From Pseudothauera lacus (GTDB taxonomy: Bacteria > Pseudomonadota > Gammaproteobacteria > Burkholderiales > Rhodocyclaceae), in NCBI RefSeq assembly GCF_003034845.1, contig NZ_PZKC01000005.1:124001-188000 (forward strand): DNA of 64,000 bases, given 5' to 3'. The position numbers and the translations under genes were made by a program. Below are positions 1 through 9,933 of this stretch, piece after piece. Each line of letters starts with the position of its first letter. Within the stretch, counting starts at the first letter, position 1. The notes beneath the pieces are model-generated. The model searched no databases. It saw only the letters and a list, made by a program, of their open reading frames with translations, and was not told where the DNA came from.

Positions 1-236
1 GGCGTGCCGGTGCTTGCCAGGGTGGCGGCGAGCTTGCGGGCGACATGGCCGGACTTGCCGATGCCGGTGACGATGACCCGACCGCGGCGCTGCAGGATGA
101 GGGCCACGGCACGCTCGAAGTCCTCGCCGACGCGCTCGGCGAGCGCGGCCACCGCAGCGGCCTCGATGCGCAGCACACGGCGGGCGAGCGTGGCGGCGCC
201 GGCATGGGGGGCGGGAGTTGGGGAGGGAGGGGTCAT
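1..236 (-). CDS. kdsD: Arabinose-5-phosphate isomerase KdsD (N-terminal part, runs off window)
   Basis: Only the first 78 codons are present; the gene continues beyond base 1. The ATG is at 234-236 on the minus strand. After an Ala/Pro-rich lead the protein shows the SIS-domain opening of the KdsD/GutQ family, VTGIGKSGHVARKLAAT (about residues 56-72), followed by LASTGTP. KdsD interconverts D-ribulose-5-phosphate and D-arabinose-5-phosphate, the first step of Kdo synthesis for lipopolysaccharide, in the cytoplasm. It is divergent from the mla operon, an arrangement common in proteobacteria (kdsD/kdsC next to mla genes). The C-terminal CBS domains expected for full-length KdsD cannot be checked here, so a short SIS-only relative is not excluded. 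Confidence 0.88.
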   Translation of the reverse strand, partial: MTPPSPTPAPHAGAATLARRVLRIEAAAVAALAERVGEDFERAVALILQRRGRVIVTGIGKSGHVARKLAATLASTGT

Positions 237-303
237 CGGCCGGTCGGTTGCAAAAAATTACCCTCGCGGGCGGCGCCGTGAGGTGCCGTGTGCTGGGCTG
301 AAA

Positions 304-309
304 AGTATA
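304..309 (-). promoter_or_regulatory. Putative kdsD -10 box (TATACT)
   Basis: TATACT on the minus strand lies about 68 bases upstream of the kdsD ATG. No good -35 hexamer is visible at 16-18 bp, so this rests on the -10 match and position only. Confidence 0.35.
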
Positions 310-370
310 GCAGAGGCCCTCGCGCCGCCGCCGTCGCCGCTCCATGCGGAGGGCCGAGCGTGCGTCCGTA

Positions 371-382
371 CAACAGCTGTTG
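371..382. promoter_or_regulatory. Perfect 12-bp palindrome upstream of mla operon
   Basis: CAACAGCTGTTG is a perfect dyad in the kdsD-mlaF divergent intergenic region, about 25 bp upstream of a TAAACT -10-like box. It could be an operator, but no known regulator is recognised from it. Confidence 0.3.
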
Positions 383-405
383 CAGGTTGGCTACAACTGC
401 TCTGC

Positions 406-411
406 TAAACT
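406..411 (+). promoter_or_regulatory. Putative mla operon -10 box (TAAACT)
   Basis: TGCTAAACTGG follows the GCTAnAAT-like pattern seen before several other genes in this window. It lies about 34 bp before the mlaF GTG start. The -35 region (TTGCAG or TTGGCT) does not give an ideal spacing. Confidence 0.35.
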
Positions 412-444
412 GGCGCCCTTTGATTTTTCCCCAGGTTCTGCTCC

Positions 445-1263
445 GTGACCGTTGCCCGGCAAGACTTCCTCGTCGATCTGCGCGCCGTGCGCTTCGCCTA
501 TGGCGAGCGCGAGATCCTGCGCGGCATCGACCTGTCGGTGCGGCGCGGCCAGGTGGTGGCGATCATGGGCGGCAGCGGTTGCGGCAAGACCACCCTGCTG
601 CGGCTGATCGGCGGCCAGTTGCGTGCCTCCGCCGGCCAGGTGGTGGTCGATGGCGCGGATCTGGCCGGGCTCTCGCGCGCGGCGCTGTACGGGTTGCGGC
701 GGCGCATGGGCATGCTGTTCCAGTTCGGCGCCCTGTTTACCGACATGTCGGTGTTCGACAATGTCGCCTTCCCGCTGCGCGAGCACACCGACCTGCCGCC
801 CGAGCTGGTGCGTGCGCTGGTGCTGATGAAGCTCAACGCCGTCGGCCTGCGGGGCGCCGAGGCGCTCAGCCCGGCCGAGCTCTCCGGCGGTATGGCGCGG
901 CGGGTGGCGCTGGCGCGCGCGATTGCGCTCGATCCGATGCTGATCATGTACGACGAACCCTTTGCCGGCCTTGATCCGATCTCGCTGGGCGTCATCGGTC
1001 AGCTCATCCGCCGCCTCAACGATGCCCTCGGGGCCAGTTCGATCATGGTCACCCACGACATCCACGAATCGCTGGAGATCGTCGACTACGTCTATTTCGT
1101 CTCCGACGGGCGCATCGTCGCGCGCGGCACGCCCGACGAGATTCGCGCCTCGGACGACCCCTTCGTGCATCAGTTCGTCCATGCCGAGGCCGATGGGCCG
1201 GTGCCCTTCCATTACCCGGCGCCGTCGCTTGCGGCCAGCCTGCTGGGCGAGGTCGGCGCATGA
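445..1263 (+). CDS. mlaF: MlaF, ATPase of the Mla phospholipid transporter
   Basis: A 272-residue ABC ATPase that powers the MlaFEDB inner-membrane complex, which moves phospholipids between the inner membrane and the periplasmic carrier MlaC to keep outer-membrane lipid asymmetry. Walker [10 protein letters not shown] lies at about 42-50, the signature LSGGM at about 146-150 and Walker B LIMYDE at about 166-171; a VTHD H-loop follows. Length matches E. coli MlaF (about 270). The start is GTG at 445, chosen because the conserved N-terminus begins right after it. The stop overlaps the mlaE ATG by 4 bases, so the subunits are probably translationally coupled. Confidence 0.95.
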   Translation: MTVARQDFLVDLRAVRFAYGEREILRGIDLSVRRGQVVAIMGGSGCGKTTLLRLIGGQLRASAGQVVVDGADLAGLSRAALYGLRRRMGMLFQFGALFTDMSVFDNVAFPLREHTDLPPELVRALVLMKLNAVGLRGAEALSPAELSGGMARRVALARAIALDPMLIMYDEPFAGLDPISLGVIGQLIRRLNDALGASSIMVTHDIHESLEIVDYVYFVSDGRIVARGTPDEIRASDDPFVHQFVHAEADGPVPFHYPAPSLAASLLGEVGA

Positions 1264-2054
1264 GCGGGGTGATCGGGTTCTTGCGCCGCGTCGGCTCGCG
1301 CACGGTGGACATGGTTTGGCGGCTGGGCTTTGCGACGCGGTTCTTCGGGCTTGTGCTGCTGTATTCCGGCCAGTCCTTCCGGCGCTTGCACCTCACCATC
1401 CGCGAGATCTATTTCGCCGGGGTGCTGTCCTTGCTGATCATCCTGGTGTCCGGTCTTTTCGTCGGCATGGTGCTGGGTCTGCAAGGCTATGAAACCCTGC
1501 AGCGCTTTGGCTCCAGCGATGCGCTGGGGGTGCTGGTGGCGCTGTCGCTGACCCGCGAACTGGGCCCGGTGGTGGCCGGCCTGTTGTTTGCCAGTCGCGC
1601 GGGTTCGGCGATTACCGCCGAGATCGGCCTGATGAAGGTCACCGAGCAGCTCAAGGCAATGGACATGATGGCCGTCAGTCCGATCGCACGCGTGGTGGCG
1701 CCGCGCTTCTGGGGTGGGGTGGTTTCGATGCCCCTGCTGGCTGCGCTCTTCACCGCGATGGGGATTCTGGGTGGCTGGCTGATCGGCGTGGTGTTCATCG
1801 GTGTCGATGACGGCGCCTTCTGGTCGCAGATGCAGGCCGCGGTGGATTTTCGCTATGACGTCATGAATGGCGTCATCAAGAGCATCGTCTTCGGCGTCGC
1901 GGTGTCGCTGATCGCGGTGTTCGAGGGCTATGACTGCACGCCCACCGCCGAGGGCGTCTCGCGCGCCATCACCCGCACCGTGGTGAGCTCCGCACTCGCA
2001 ATCCTGGCGCTGGACTTCGTCCTCACTTCCTTCATGTTCCGGGGGCAATCATGA
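1260..2054 (+). CDS. mlaE: MlaE, permease of the Mla phospholipid transporter
   Basis: A 264-residue integral membrane protein of the MlaE/YrbE (former DUF140) family, the transmembrane subunit of the MlaFEDB complex. Hydrophobic segments cover about 55-80, 95-120, 145-180 and 195-260. The family motifs are visible: [20 protein letters not shown] (about 98-117) and the region [21 protein letters not shown] that follows it. The ATG start overlaps the mlaF stop (ATGA), and the stop overlaps mlaD in the same way. The order mlaF-mlaE-mlaD is the canonical one. Confidence 0.95.
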   Translation: MSGVIGFLRRVGSRTVDMVWRLGFATRFFGLVLLYSGQSFRRLHLTIREIYFAGVLSLLIILVSGLFVGMVLGLQGYETLQRFGSSDALGVLVALSLTRELGPVVAGLLFASRAGSAITAEIGLMKVTEQLKAMDMMAVSPIARVVAPRFWGGVVSMPLLAALFTAMGILGGWLIGVVFIGVDDGAFWSQMQAAVDFRYDVMNGVIKSIVFGVAVSLIAVFEGYDCTPTAEGVSRAITRTVVSSALAILALDFVLTSFMFRGQS

Positions 2055-2506
2055 GCCGTACCGTGCTCGACCTGTGGGTCGGCTTCTTCGTCGTCATCGG
2101 CGCCGCGGCGCTGCTATTCCTGTCCCTCAAGGTGGGCAGTTTCTCCGGCTTCAACAGCAGCAACACCTATGTGCTGCAGGCGCCCTTCGACAACATCGGC
2201 GGACTCAAGGTGCGGGCACCGGTGAAGAGTGCCGGAGTGGTGGTCGGGCGGGTTGCCGAGATCCGCTTCGATCCGGCAACCTACCGCGCCGTGGTGAGCT
2301 TCAGCGTCGATGCGCGCTATGCGTTCCCGCGCGATACTATTGCCACCATCCTCACTTCCGGGCTGCTCGGCGAGCAGTACGTCGGTCTGGAACCGGGGGG
2401 CGACGTGGACATGCTGGGCGAGGGCGATACGGTGATGATCACCCAGTCGGCGGTGGTGCTGGAGAAGCTCATCGGCCAGTTCATGTTCGACCGTGCCGCC
2501 GAATGA
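2051..2506 (+). CDS. mlaD: MlaD, MCE-domain lipid-binding subunit
   Basis: A 151-residue single-MCE protein. One N-terminal transmembrane helix (about 8-28) anchors it to the inner membrane. The MCE domain follows (about 37-115), with the typical [18 protein letters not shown] stretch and FDNIGG just before it. MlaD forms the periplasmic hexameric ring that receives lipid from or delivers it to MlaC. It is at the short end for the family (E. coli about 183). It is coupled to mlaE by a 4-base overlap. Confidence 0.94.
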   Translation: MSRTVLDLWVGFFVVIGAAALLFLSLKVGSFSGFNSSNTYVLQAPFDNIGGLKVRAPVKSAGVVVGRVAEIRFDPATYRAVVSFSVDARYAFPRDTIATILTSGLLGEQYVGLEPGGDVDMLGEGDTVMITQSAVVLEKLIGQFMFDRAAE

Positions 2507-2556
2507 CGGCTGCAGGCGTTTGCTCAACGCTCAAACTCTGTCTGGAAAACAATAAG

Positions 2557-3402
2557 ATGAACGAAAAACCGGTCATTCAGTTGCGTCAGTTGGCGGTGGC
2601 CGCCTGTGCCGCGCTGCTGCTCGGCGGTTGTGCGTCCACCCCACGCAACCCCGACGATCCCCTCGAAGGCTACAACCGCGCCATGTTCAGCTTCAATGAG
2701 GGCCTGGACAAAGCCGTCGTGCGTCCGGCTGCCCAGGTCTATGAGCACGTCGCGCCGAAGCCGGTGAAGATTGGCGTGGGCAATTTCTTCAGTAACCTCG
2801 CCGACCCCTGGATCGGGCTCAACAACATGTTGCAGGGCAAGCCCGGGGCGGCCTTCTCGGACTGGATGCGTTTCCTGTTCAACTCCACCTGGGGTTTCCT
2901 CGGGTTGCTCGACATCGCCAGCGAGGCCGGTCTGCCCAAGCACGACGAGGACTTCGGCCAGACCCTGGCGGTGTGGGGTGTCGGTGAAGGCGCCTACGTA
3001 GTGCTGCCCTTCTTCGGTCCACGCACCGTGCGCGACGCCGCGGCCACTCCGGTCGACATGGCCGGCGACAGCGCCTGGCGCGCCGACCACGTGCGGACCC
3101 GCAACAGCTTCACCGCGCTGCGCCTCACTCACGTGCGTGCCGGCCTGCTCGGTGCCGACCGCACGCTGGAGGAGAGCACTTTCGACAAGTACGCCTACGT
3201 GCGCGACTTCTACCTCCAGCAGCGCCGCTTCAAGGTGCATGACGGCAATCCGCCGCTCGAATACGAGGATTTCGATGCCGCCGCACCGCGCCTTGGTGGC
3301 GTTGCCGCCGCAGCCGCGGACGCTGCCGTGGAACGCCTGGAATTGATCGACCCCACCGCTGCCGGACCCATGGCGGCCGCTCCGGTCTCCCCGCAGAGAT
3401 AA
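2557..3402 (+). CDS. mlaA: MlaA (VacJ) outer-membrane lipoprotein
   Basis: A 281-residue lipoprotein with a signal peptide and lipobox LGGC (Cys at about 22). The MlaA/VacJ core follows: DPLEGYNRAMFSFNEGLDK, then NLADPWIGLNNMLQGK and GPRTVRDA. MlaA removes mislocalised phospholipid from the outer leaflet of the outer membrane and passes it to MlaC. The ATG at 2557 was chosen because the signal peptide starts there; the reading frame is open further upstream but overlaps mlaD. In E. coli mlaA is unlinked, whereas here it sits between mlaD and mlaC, so the whole pathway is one operon. The C-terminus after about 230 is Ala-rich and probably disordered. Confidence 0.94.
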   Translation: MNEKPVIQLRQLAVAACAALLLGGCASTPRNPDDPLEGYNRAMFSFNEGLDKAVVRPAAQVYEHVAPKPVKIGVGNFFSNLADPWIGLNNMLQGKPGAAFSDWMRFLFNSTWGFLGLLDIASEAGLPKHDEDFGQTLAVWGVGEGAYVVLPFFGPRTVRDAAATPVDMAGDSAWRADHVRTRNSFTALRLTHVRAGLLGADRTLEESTFDKYAYVRDFYLQQRRFKVHDGNPPLEYEDFDAAAPRLGGVAAAAADAAVERLELIDPTAAGPMAAAPVSPQR

Positions 3403-3406
3403 ACCC

Positions 3407-4021
3407 ATGAAGAAGATCCTCTCCCTGTTCGGCCTGTTGTTCATCTTCGGCGGTGCTCAGGCCGCGATGCCTGCACCCGACGAACTGGTGCGCGCGGTAA
3501 CCGGTGAGGTGCTGGAGATCGTCCGTGCCGATGATGCCATCCGCAACGGCGACCCGGCGCGTATCGCTGCGCTGGTGGATGAAAAGGTACTTCCGCACTT
3601 CAATTTCCGTCGCATGACCATGCTGGCGGTGGGGCGCGACTGGCGCCAGGCCAGCCCTGCGCAGCAGGATCGTCTGGTGGAGGCCTTCCGTACCCTGCTG
3701 GTGCGTACCTACTCCAATGCCCTCACCCAGTACCGCGACCAGACCATCGCCTTCCGCCCGCTGCGCGCGGCGGCCACCGACACCACCGTGCAGGTGCGCA
3801 CCGAGGTGCAGCAACCCGGGGCCCAGCCGATCGGCATCGATTACATGCTGGAGCGTAGCGACAATGGCTGGAAGGTGTTCGACGTCGTGGTTGCCGGTGT
3901 CAGCCTGGTCACCAACTACCGCGGCACCTTTGCCCAGGAGATCCGCAGTGGTGGCATCGACGGGCTGATCCGCTCCCTCGAGGCGCGCAACGCCGAGCTC
4001 GCCAGCGGCGCCGCAAGCTGA
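3407..4021 (+). CDS. mlaC: MlaC, periplasmic phospholipid carrier
   Basis: A 204-residue secreted protein with a signal peptide cleaved near GGAQA-AM (about residue 20). The rest matches the MlaC/Ttg2D family (Tol_Tol_Ttg2), including HFNFRRMTMLAVGRDWRQAS and the LVRTYSNALTQY region. MlaC shuttles phospholipid between MlaA at the outer membrane and MlaFEDB at the inner membrane. The start is 4 bases after the mlaA stop, and the TGA shares its last base with the mlaB ATG. Confidence 0.94.
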   Translation: MKKILSLFGLLFIFGGAQAAMPAPDELVRAVTGEVLEIVRADDAIRNGDPARIAALVDEKVLPHFNFRRMTMLAVGRDWRQASPAQQDRLVEAFRTLLVRTYSNALTQYRDQTIAFRPLRAAATDTTVQVRTEVQQPGAQPIGIDYMLERSDNGWKVFDVVVAGVSLVTNYRGTFAQEIRSGGIDGLIRSLEARNAELASGAAS

Positions 4022-4296
4022 TGGTCGAGGTGCGCGATGGCGTGCTGCATGTGCGCGCCGCACTGACCATGCGCAGCGCCGCGGACATTCTCGAGCAAGG
4101 CCGCCGCGCGCTGGATGAGGGCGCACGGGTAGTGGATCTCGGTGCCGTGGACGAGGCCGACTCGGCCGCCCTCGCGGTGCTGTTCGCGTGGCAGCGCGCG
4201 GCCGGAGGGGCGCTGAGGGTGCGTGGCCTGCCCGCCGGGCTGGAGAGCCTCGCTGCCCTGTATGGGGTCGATGCCCTTTTGCAGCGCGAGCCGTGA
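4021..4296 (+). CDS. mlaB: MlaB, STAS-domain subunit of the Mla transporter
   Basis: A 91-residue cytoplasmic STAS-domain protein. It has the short beta-alpha pattern of the family, with VVDLGAVDEADSAALAVLFAW (about 39-59) matching the conserved D-x-S-S/A-x-L motif. MlaB binds MlaF and regulates assembly and activity of the transporter. The ATG overlaps the mlaC stop by one base. Sequence identity in this family is low, so position in the operon is a large part of the evidence. Confidence 0.87.
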   Translation: MVEVRDGVLHVRAALTMRSAADILEQGRRALDEGARVVDLGAVDEADSAALAVLFAWQRAAGGALRVRGLPAGLESLAALYGVDALLQREP

Positions 4297-4309
4297 AGCT
4301 GATCCTGCC

Positions 4310-5206
4310 GTGAGCATTCCCGCCATCCGCATTGCCGCGCTGACCAAGCGCTACGGCGCCCTGCAGGCGCTTGCCGGGGTCGACCTGGAAATCCACCAGG
4401 GCGAGTTCTTCGGCCTGCTCGGCCCCAATGGTGCCGGCAAGACCACGCTGATCTCGGCGCTCGCCGGCCTGGTGCGGCCGGACGGCGGCACCCTCGAAGT
4501 GATGGGGTACGACGTCGTCAGCGCTTACCGCAAGGCGCGCCGCGCGCTCGGCGTGGTACCGCAGGAGCTGGTCTTCGATCCCTTCTTCAGTGTGCGCGAG
4601 TTGCTGCGCATCCAGTCCGGCTATTTCGGCATTCGCGGCAACGACGACTGGATCGACGAGATTCTCGCCAGCCTGGATCTCACCGCCAAGGCCGGCGTCA
4701 ACATGCGCGCGCTTTCCGGTGGCATGAAGCGTCGCGTGCTGGTTGCCCAGGCGCTGGTGCACCGGCCGCCGGTGATCGTCCTCGATGAACCCACCGCCGG
4801 CGTGGACGTGGAACTGCGCCAGGGGCTGTGGGCTTTCGTACGCAAGCTCAACCGCGATGGCCACACCATTGTCCTTACCACCCACTATCTCGAAGAGGCG
4901 GAAACCCTGTGCGGGCGCATTGCCATGCTCAAGGCCGGTCGCGTGGTGGCGCTCGATAGCACTGCCAACCTGCTGCAGCGCTTCGCCACCCATTCGCTGC
5001 GGGTGCGCCTGGAGAGGCCGCAGGCTGGCGTCGAACTCGGCGGGGTGGCCGATGGCGAGGGCTGGGTGGCCTTCGGCTTCGATGCCTATGCGGAGGTTGA
5101 AGCCTTGCTTGCGCGCCTGCGCGAGGCGGCGGCCGGCGTGCACGAGATCCGCCTCGGCGAGCCGGATCTGGAGCGGGTATTCGTGGAGGTGATGCAACGT
5201 GCATGA
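4310..5206 (+). CDS. ABC-2 exporter ATPase (YadG-like)
   Basis: A 298-residue ABC ATPase of the CcmA/YadG type. Walker A is GPNGAGKTT (about 38-46), the signature is LSGGMKRRV, Walker B is VIVLDEPTAGVD, and an LTTHYLEEAE H-loop follows. It pairs with the permease gene that starts before it ends. The substrate is unknown; in other betaproteobacteria this pair often sits between mlaB and ibaG/murA, so an envelope role is plausible but unproven. GTG at 4310 was chosen because homology begins at SIPAIRIAALTKRYG. The in-frame ATG at 4223 lies inside mlaB and would add an unrelated Cys/Pro-rich lead. Confidence 0.9.
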   Translation: MSIPAIRIAALTKRYGALQALAGVDLEIHQGEFFGLLGPNGAGKTTLISALAGLVRPDGGTLEVMGYDVVSAYRKARRALGVVPQELVFDPFFSVRELLRIQSGYFGIRGNDDWIDEILASLDLTAKAGVNMRALSGGMKRRVLVAQALVHRPPVIVLDEPTAGVDVELRQGLWAFVRKLNRDGHTIVLTTHYLEEAETLCGRIAMLKAGRVVALDSTANLLQRFATHSLRVRLERPQAGVELGGVADGEGWVAFGFDAYAEVEALLARLREAAAGVHEIRLGEPDLERVFVEVMQRA

Positions 5207-5969
5207 GTCTCCCTTCACCGGGTTCCGCACCCTGCTCTACAAGGAAGTGCTGCGCTTCTGGAAGGTGAGCTTCCAGACCGTGATGGCGCCGGTGCTCAAC
5301 GCCCTGCTGTTCCTGCTCATCTTCTCCCACGTCCTCGACCGTCACGTCACCGTGTATGGCGACATCGCCTACACCAGCTTCCTGGTTCCCGGCCTGGTGA
5401 TGATGTCGCTGCTGCAGAACGCCTTTGCCAACAGCTCGTCGTCGCTGATCCAGAGCAAGATCACCGGCAACATCATCTTCGTGCTGCTGCCGCCGCTGTC
5501 CTACCACCAGTTCTACGCCGCCTACGTGCTCGCCGCGGTGGCGCGCGGGCTGTTCGTCGGCTGCGGGGTGCTGCTGGTGGCGCTGCCCTTCGTCGAGCTG
5601 AGCTTCGCCCAGCCGCTGTGGATTCTCACCTTCGCCGTCCTCGGCGGTGCCATCCTCGGCTCGCTGGGGGTGATTGCCGGCATCTGGGCGGACAAGTTCG
5701 ACCAGCTCGCCGGTTTCCAGAACTTCCTCATCCTGCCGCTGACCATGCTCTCCGGCGTGTTCTACTCCATCCACTCCCTGCCGCAGTTGTGGCAGGACGT
5801 CTCCCACGCCAACCCCTTCTTCTTCATGATCGACGGCTTCCGCTACGGCTTCTTCGGCCAGTCCGACGTGTCGCCGTGGTTGAGTCTGGCGGTGGTGGGC
5901 GTATCCTTCGTGCTGCTCGCGGCACTCACCCTGGCGATGCTCGCCCGGGGCTACAAGCTGCGGGCGTGA
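5199..5969 (+). CDS. ABC-2 type permease (YadH-like)
   Basis: A 256-residue membrane protein of the ABC2_membrane family (YadH/NodJ/DrrB type) with about six hydrophobic segments (about 25-45, 60-80, 105-130, 138-163, 170-190, 228-250). The GTG start lies in the last codons of the ATPase gene (8-base overlap), so the two are coupled and should form one exporter of 2 x ATPase + 2 x permease. Substrate not recognisable. Confidence 0.9.
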   Translation: MHESPFTGFRTLLYKEVLRFWKVSFQTVMAPVLNALLFLLIFSHVLDRHVTVYGDIAYTSFLVPGLVMMSLLQNAFANSSSSLIQSKITGNIIFVLLPPLSYHQFYAAYVLAAVARGLFVGCGVLLVALPFVELSFAQPLWILTFAVLGGAILGSLGVIAGIWADKFDQLAGFQNFLILPLTMLSGVFYSIHSLPQLWQDVSHANPFFFMIDGFRYGFFGQSDVSPWLSLAVVGVSFVLLAALTLAMLARGYKLRA

Positions 5970-5982
5970 TCCCGCAAAGTGA

Positions 5983-7506
<1,524 letters not shown>

Positions 7507-7507
7507 C

Positions 7508-8749
7508 GTGGCGCAGCCGCGCGCGCTCATCGTCGGCGGCGGCCCGGCCGGGCTGATGGCCGCCGAGGTGCTGGCCGCGGGCGGGGTGGCGGTCGACCTG
7601 TACGACGCCATGCCCTCGGTGGGGCGCAAGTTCCTGCTCGCCGGGCGCGGCGGGCTCAACATCACCCATTCCGAAGCGCTGGCCGATTTCCTCGCCCGCT
7701 ACGGCGCGCGGCGCGCCTTCATCGAGCCGCTGTTGCAGGCCTTCGGGCCGCAGGCCTTGCGCGACTGGGTGCATGGGCTGGGCGTGGAGACCTTCGTCGG
7801 CTCCAGCGGCCGGGTGTTTCCGCTCGGCATGAAGGCCGCGCCGCTGCTGCGCGCCTGGCTGGCGCGTCTGCGCGCGGGCGGCGTGCGTATCCACGTGCGC
7901 GAACGCTGGCAGGGGTGGACGGCGGACGGCGCGCTGCACTTTGACGGCGCAGCCGGCGCCCACGACGAGCGTGCCGATGCGGTGGTCTTTGCGTTGGGCG
8001 GTGGCAGCTGGGCGCGCTTTGGCGCCGACGCGCGCTGGATGGTGCCGTTTGCCGAGCGCGGCATTGCGCTGGCGCCGCTGCGCCCGGCCAACTGCGGTTT
8101 CGAGCGCGCCGGCGGCTGGTCCGAATACCTGTGCGCACGTCATGCCGGGCAGCCGCTGAAGAATGTCGCCCTGTCCTTCGTCGATGCGCAGGGGGCGCGT
8201 CACACGCGCACCGGCGAATGCCTGCTGACCCGCAGCGGGCTGGAAGGCAGCCTGATCTATGCGCTCTCCGCGCCCATGCGCGACGCCCTGGAGGCTGCGG
8301 GCAGTCTGCGCATCGAACTCGACCTGCTGCCCGCGCGCGAGCTGGCCTGGGTGGAAGCGCAGCTCGCCCGTCCGCGTGGCAGCCGCTCGCTGGCCAGCCA
8401 CCTGCAGGGCAAGCTGGGATTGACCGGACTGAAGAGTGCGTTGCTGCACGAAGTGCTGGGCCGCCAGCTGCCTGCTGCGCCGGCGGCGCTGGCGGCTGCC
8501 GTCAAGGCATTGCCGTTGACGCTGTCGGCCACGCGGCCGCTCGACGAGGCAATCAGCACTGCCGGCGGGGTGCTTTGCGAAACGCTCGATGCGCAGCTGA
8601 TGCTGCGCGAGTTGCCCGGGGTCTTCTGTGCCGGCGAGATGCTGGACTGGGAGGCGCCCACCGGCGGCTATCTGCTTACCGCCTGTCTGGCCAGCGGCCG
8701 GGTGGCGGGGCAGGGCGCGCTGGCCTGGCTGGCACGGCGTCCGGGCTGA
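7508..8749 (+). CDS. HI0933-like FAD flavoprotein (TIGR03862 type)
   Basis: A 413-residue flavoprotein with an N-terminal dinucleotide-binding GGGPAGLMAAEVL (about 9-21), followed by MPSVGRKFLLAGRGGLNITH, the hallmark of the HI0933/BaiN-like family. A C-terminal GVFCAGEMLDWEAPTGGYLL FAD-contact motif is also present. The reaction is unknown. The start is GTG one base after the murA stop, so it is probably co-transcribed with murA. It ends TGA directly against the reverse-strand stop of rnk (TGATCA at 8747-8752) with no spacer. It separates murA from hisG, which are close neighbours in many related genomes. Confidence 0.85.
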   Translation: MAQPRALIVGGGPAGLMAAEVLAAGGVAVDLYDAMPSVGRKFLLAGRGGLNITHSEALADFLARYGARRAFIEPLLQAFGPQALRDWVHGLGVETFVGSSGRVFPLGMKAAPLLRAWLARLRAGGVRIHVRERWQGWTADGALHFDGAAGAHDERADAVVFALGGGSWARFGADARWMVPFAERGIALAPLRPANCGFERAGGWSEYLCARHAGQPLKNVALSFVDAQGARHTRTGECLLTRSGLEGSLIYALSAPMRDALEAAGSLRIELDLLPARELAWVEAQLARPRGSRSLASHLQGKLGLTGLKSALLHEVLGRQLPAAPAALAAAVKALPLTLSATRPLDEAISTAGGVLCETLDAQLMLRELPGVFCAGEMLDWEAPTGGYLLTACLASGRVAGQGALAWLARRPG

Positions 8750-9136
8750 TCAGGCGGCAGGTTGCTCCACCGCCATCACGCGGATGCGGATGGCCTTGCC
8801 CTCGGGGCCCATCCAGTCGATGCTCTGGCCGGTGGACAGGCCGAGCAGGGCACTGCCGGCAGGGGAGAACACCGAGACCTTGCCGCCGTCCTGGCTCGCT
8901 TCGTGCGGGTACACCAGGGTCAGCGCGTACTCGCGCCCGCTCAGCTCCTCGCAGAAGCGCACCGCACTGCCCATGGTGATGACGTCGGCGGGCATGTCCT
9001 CCGCTTCGCGCACGTCGGCGCGGGCGAGTTCGTCGCGCAGGCCGTCGAGATCGCTGCGGCTGCGCGCGTTGGGTGCGTGCAGCATGCCTTCCAGGCGTTC
9101 GAGGTCGGTGGAGGAGATGATGATTTCGGGCTTCAT
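8750..9136 (-). CDS. rnk: Nucleoside diphosphate kinase regulator Rnk (GreA/GreB-like)
   Basis: A 128-residue protein with a short N-terminal helical hairpin (EIIISSTDLERLEGML at about 4-19) and a C-terminal GreA/GreB FKBP-like domain (about 48-125; VTMGSAVRFCEE, TLVYPHEAS, LLGLSTGQSIDW). This matches the Rnk family. Rnk binds RNA polymerase near the secondary channel but lacks the long GreA coiled coil needed for transcript cleavage. The ATG at 9136 was chosen because homology begins at MKPEIIIS; the upstream open frame would run through a hairpin. Convergent with the flavoprotein gene. Confidence 0.85.
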   Translation of the reverse strand: MKPEIIISSTDLERLEGMLHAPNARSRSDLDGLRDELARADVREAEDMPADVITMGSAVRFCEELSGREYALTLVYPHEASQDGGKVSVFSPAGSALLGLSTGQSIDWMGPEGKAIRIRVMAVEQPAA

Positions 9137-9193
9137 GGCTGGGTCTCTCGCAGGAGGGCTCCGGGAGTCGGTACGAGTCGGGAAAAGTAAAAA

Positions 9194-9222
9194 CGGCTGA
9201 ACCGCCGCACGCGGTTCAGCCG
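9194..9222 (-). terminator. Terminator-like hairpin upstream of rnk
   Basis: A perfect 12-bp stem (9194-9205 and 9211-9222, loop CGCAC) followed on the minus strand by TTTTTACTTTT. It looks like an intrinsic terminator for leftward transcription, yet it lies about 58 bases upstream of the rnk start rather than after a gene. It could be an attenuator in the rnk leader or insulate hisG from rnk. Confidence 0.6.
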
Positions 9223-9254
9223 AGCGCACAAGGCTAACAGAAGCCGCGCCGGGT

Positions 9255-9260
9255 TACAAT
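9255..9260 (+). promoter_or_regulatory. Putative his operon -10 box (TACAAT)
   Basis: TTACAAT lies about 32 bp before the hisG GTG. It overlaps an in-frame ATG (9259), which argues against that ATG as start. No clear -35. Confidence 0.4.
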
Positions 9261-9291
9261 GAGCGCCACTTCGCAATCCCGAGGCGCCTTC

Positions 9292-9933
9292 GTGTCCAGC
9301 ATCACCCTCGCCCTCTCCAAGGGCCGCATCTTCGAGGAAACCCTGCCGCTGCTTGCCGCGGCAGGCATCGAACCGACCGACAATCCCGAGAGTTCGCGCA
9401 AGCTCATCATCGGCACCAACCGCCCGGACGTGCGGCTGGTGATCGTGCGTGCCACCGACGTGCCGACCTACGTGCAGTACGGCGCCGCGGACCTCGGCAT
9501 CGCCGGCAAGGACGTGCTCCTCGAACATGGCGGCGCCGGGCTGTACCAGCCGCTGGACCTCAACATTGCGCGCTGCCGGCTGTGCGTGGCGGTGCCCAGG
9601 GGCTTCGACTACGCCGCTGCCAGCAAGCCGGGCGGGCGCATCCGCGTGGCCACCAAGTACATCAACAGCGCCAAGGCCCACTTCGCCGCCAAGGGCATGC
9701 ACGTGGACCTGATCAAGCTCTACGGCTCCATGGAGCTGGCGCCGCTGGTCGGTCTGGCCGACGCCATCGTGGATCTGGTGTCCACCGGCGGCACGCTGCG
9801 CGCCAACAACCTGGAGGAGGTCGAGGACATCATGCCGATCAGCTCGCGTCTGGTCGTCAACCAGGCCTCGCTGAAGCTGAAGCGCGAACTCATCCAGCCG
9901 GTGCTGGATGCCATTGCCGGAGCGGTGAAATGA
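9292..9933 (+). CDS. hisG: ATP phosphoribosyltransferase HisG (short form)
   Basis: A 213-residue catalytic subunit that joins ATP and PRPP, the first step of histidine synthesis. The N-terminus [18 protein letters not shown], the [12 protein letters not shown] region and the PRPP-binding [15 protein letters not shown] are present. The length marks the short HisG_S form, which lacks the C-terminal regulatory domain and needs HisZ; no hisZ is in this window. GTG at 9292 is preferred over the ATG at 9259, because the latter coincides with a -10-like box and adds 11 non-conserved residues. The stop overlaps the hisD ATG. Confidence 0.93.
   Translation: MSSITLALSKGRIFEETLPLLAAAGIEPTDNPESSRKLIIGTNRPDVRLVIVRATDVPTYVQYGAADLGIAGKDVLLEHGGAGLYQPLDLNIARCRLCVAVPRGFDYAAASKPGGRIRVATKYINSAKAHFAAKGMHVDLIKLYGSMELAPLVGLADAIVDLVSTGGTLRANNLEEVEDIMPISSRLVVNQASLKLKRELIQPVLDAIAGAVK

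Noticed and set aside
3230-5230. A 666-codon minus-strand frame opposite mlaC, mlaB and the ABC ATPase
   Set aside because: The plus-strand genes are all recognisable and tightly coupled; the frame has no domain.
9259-9291. ATG at 9259 as the hisG start
   Set aside because: It coincides with a TACAAT -10-like box and adds residues not seen in HisG.
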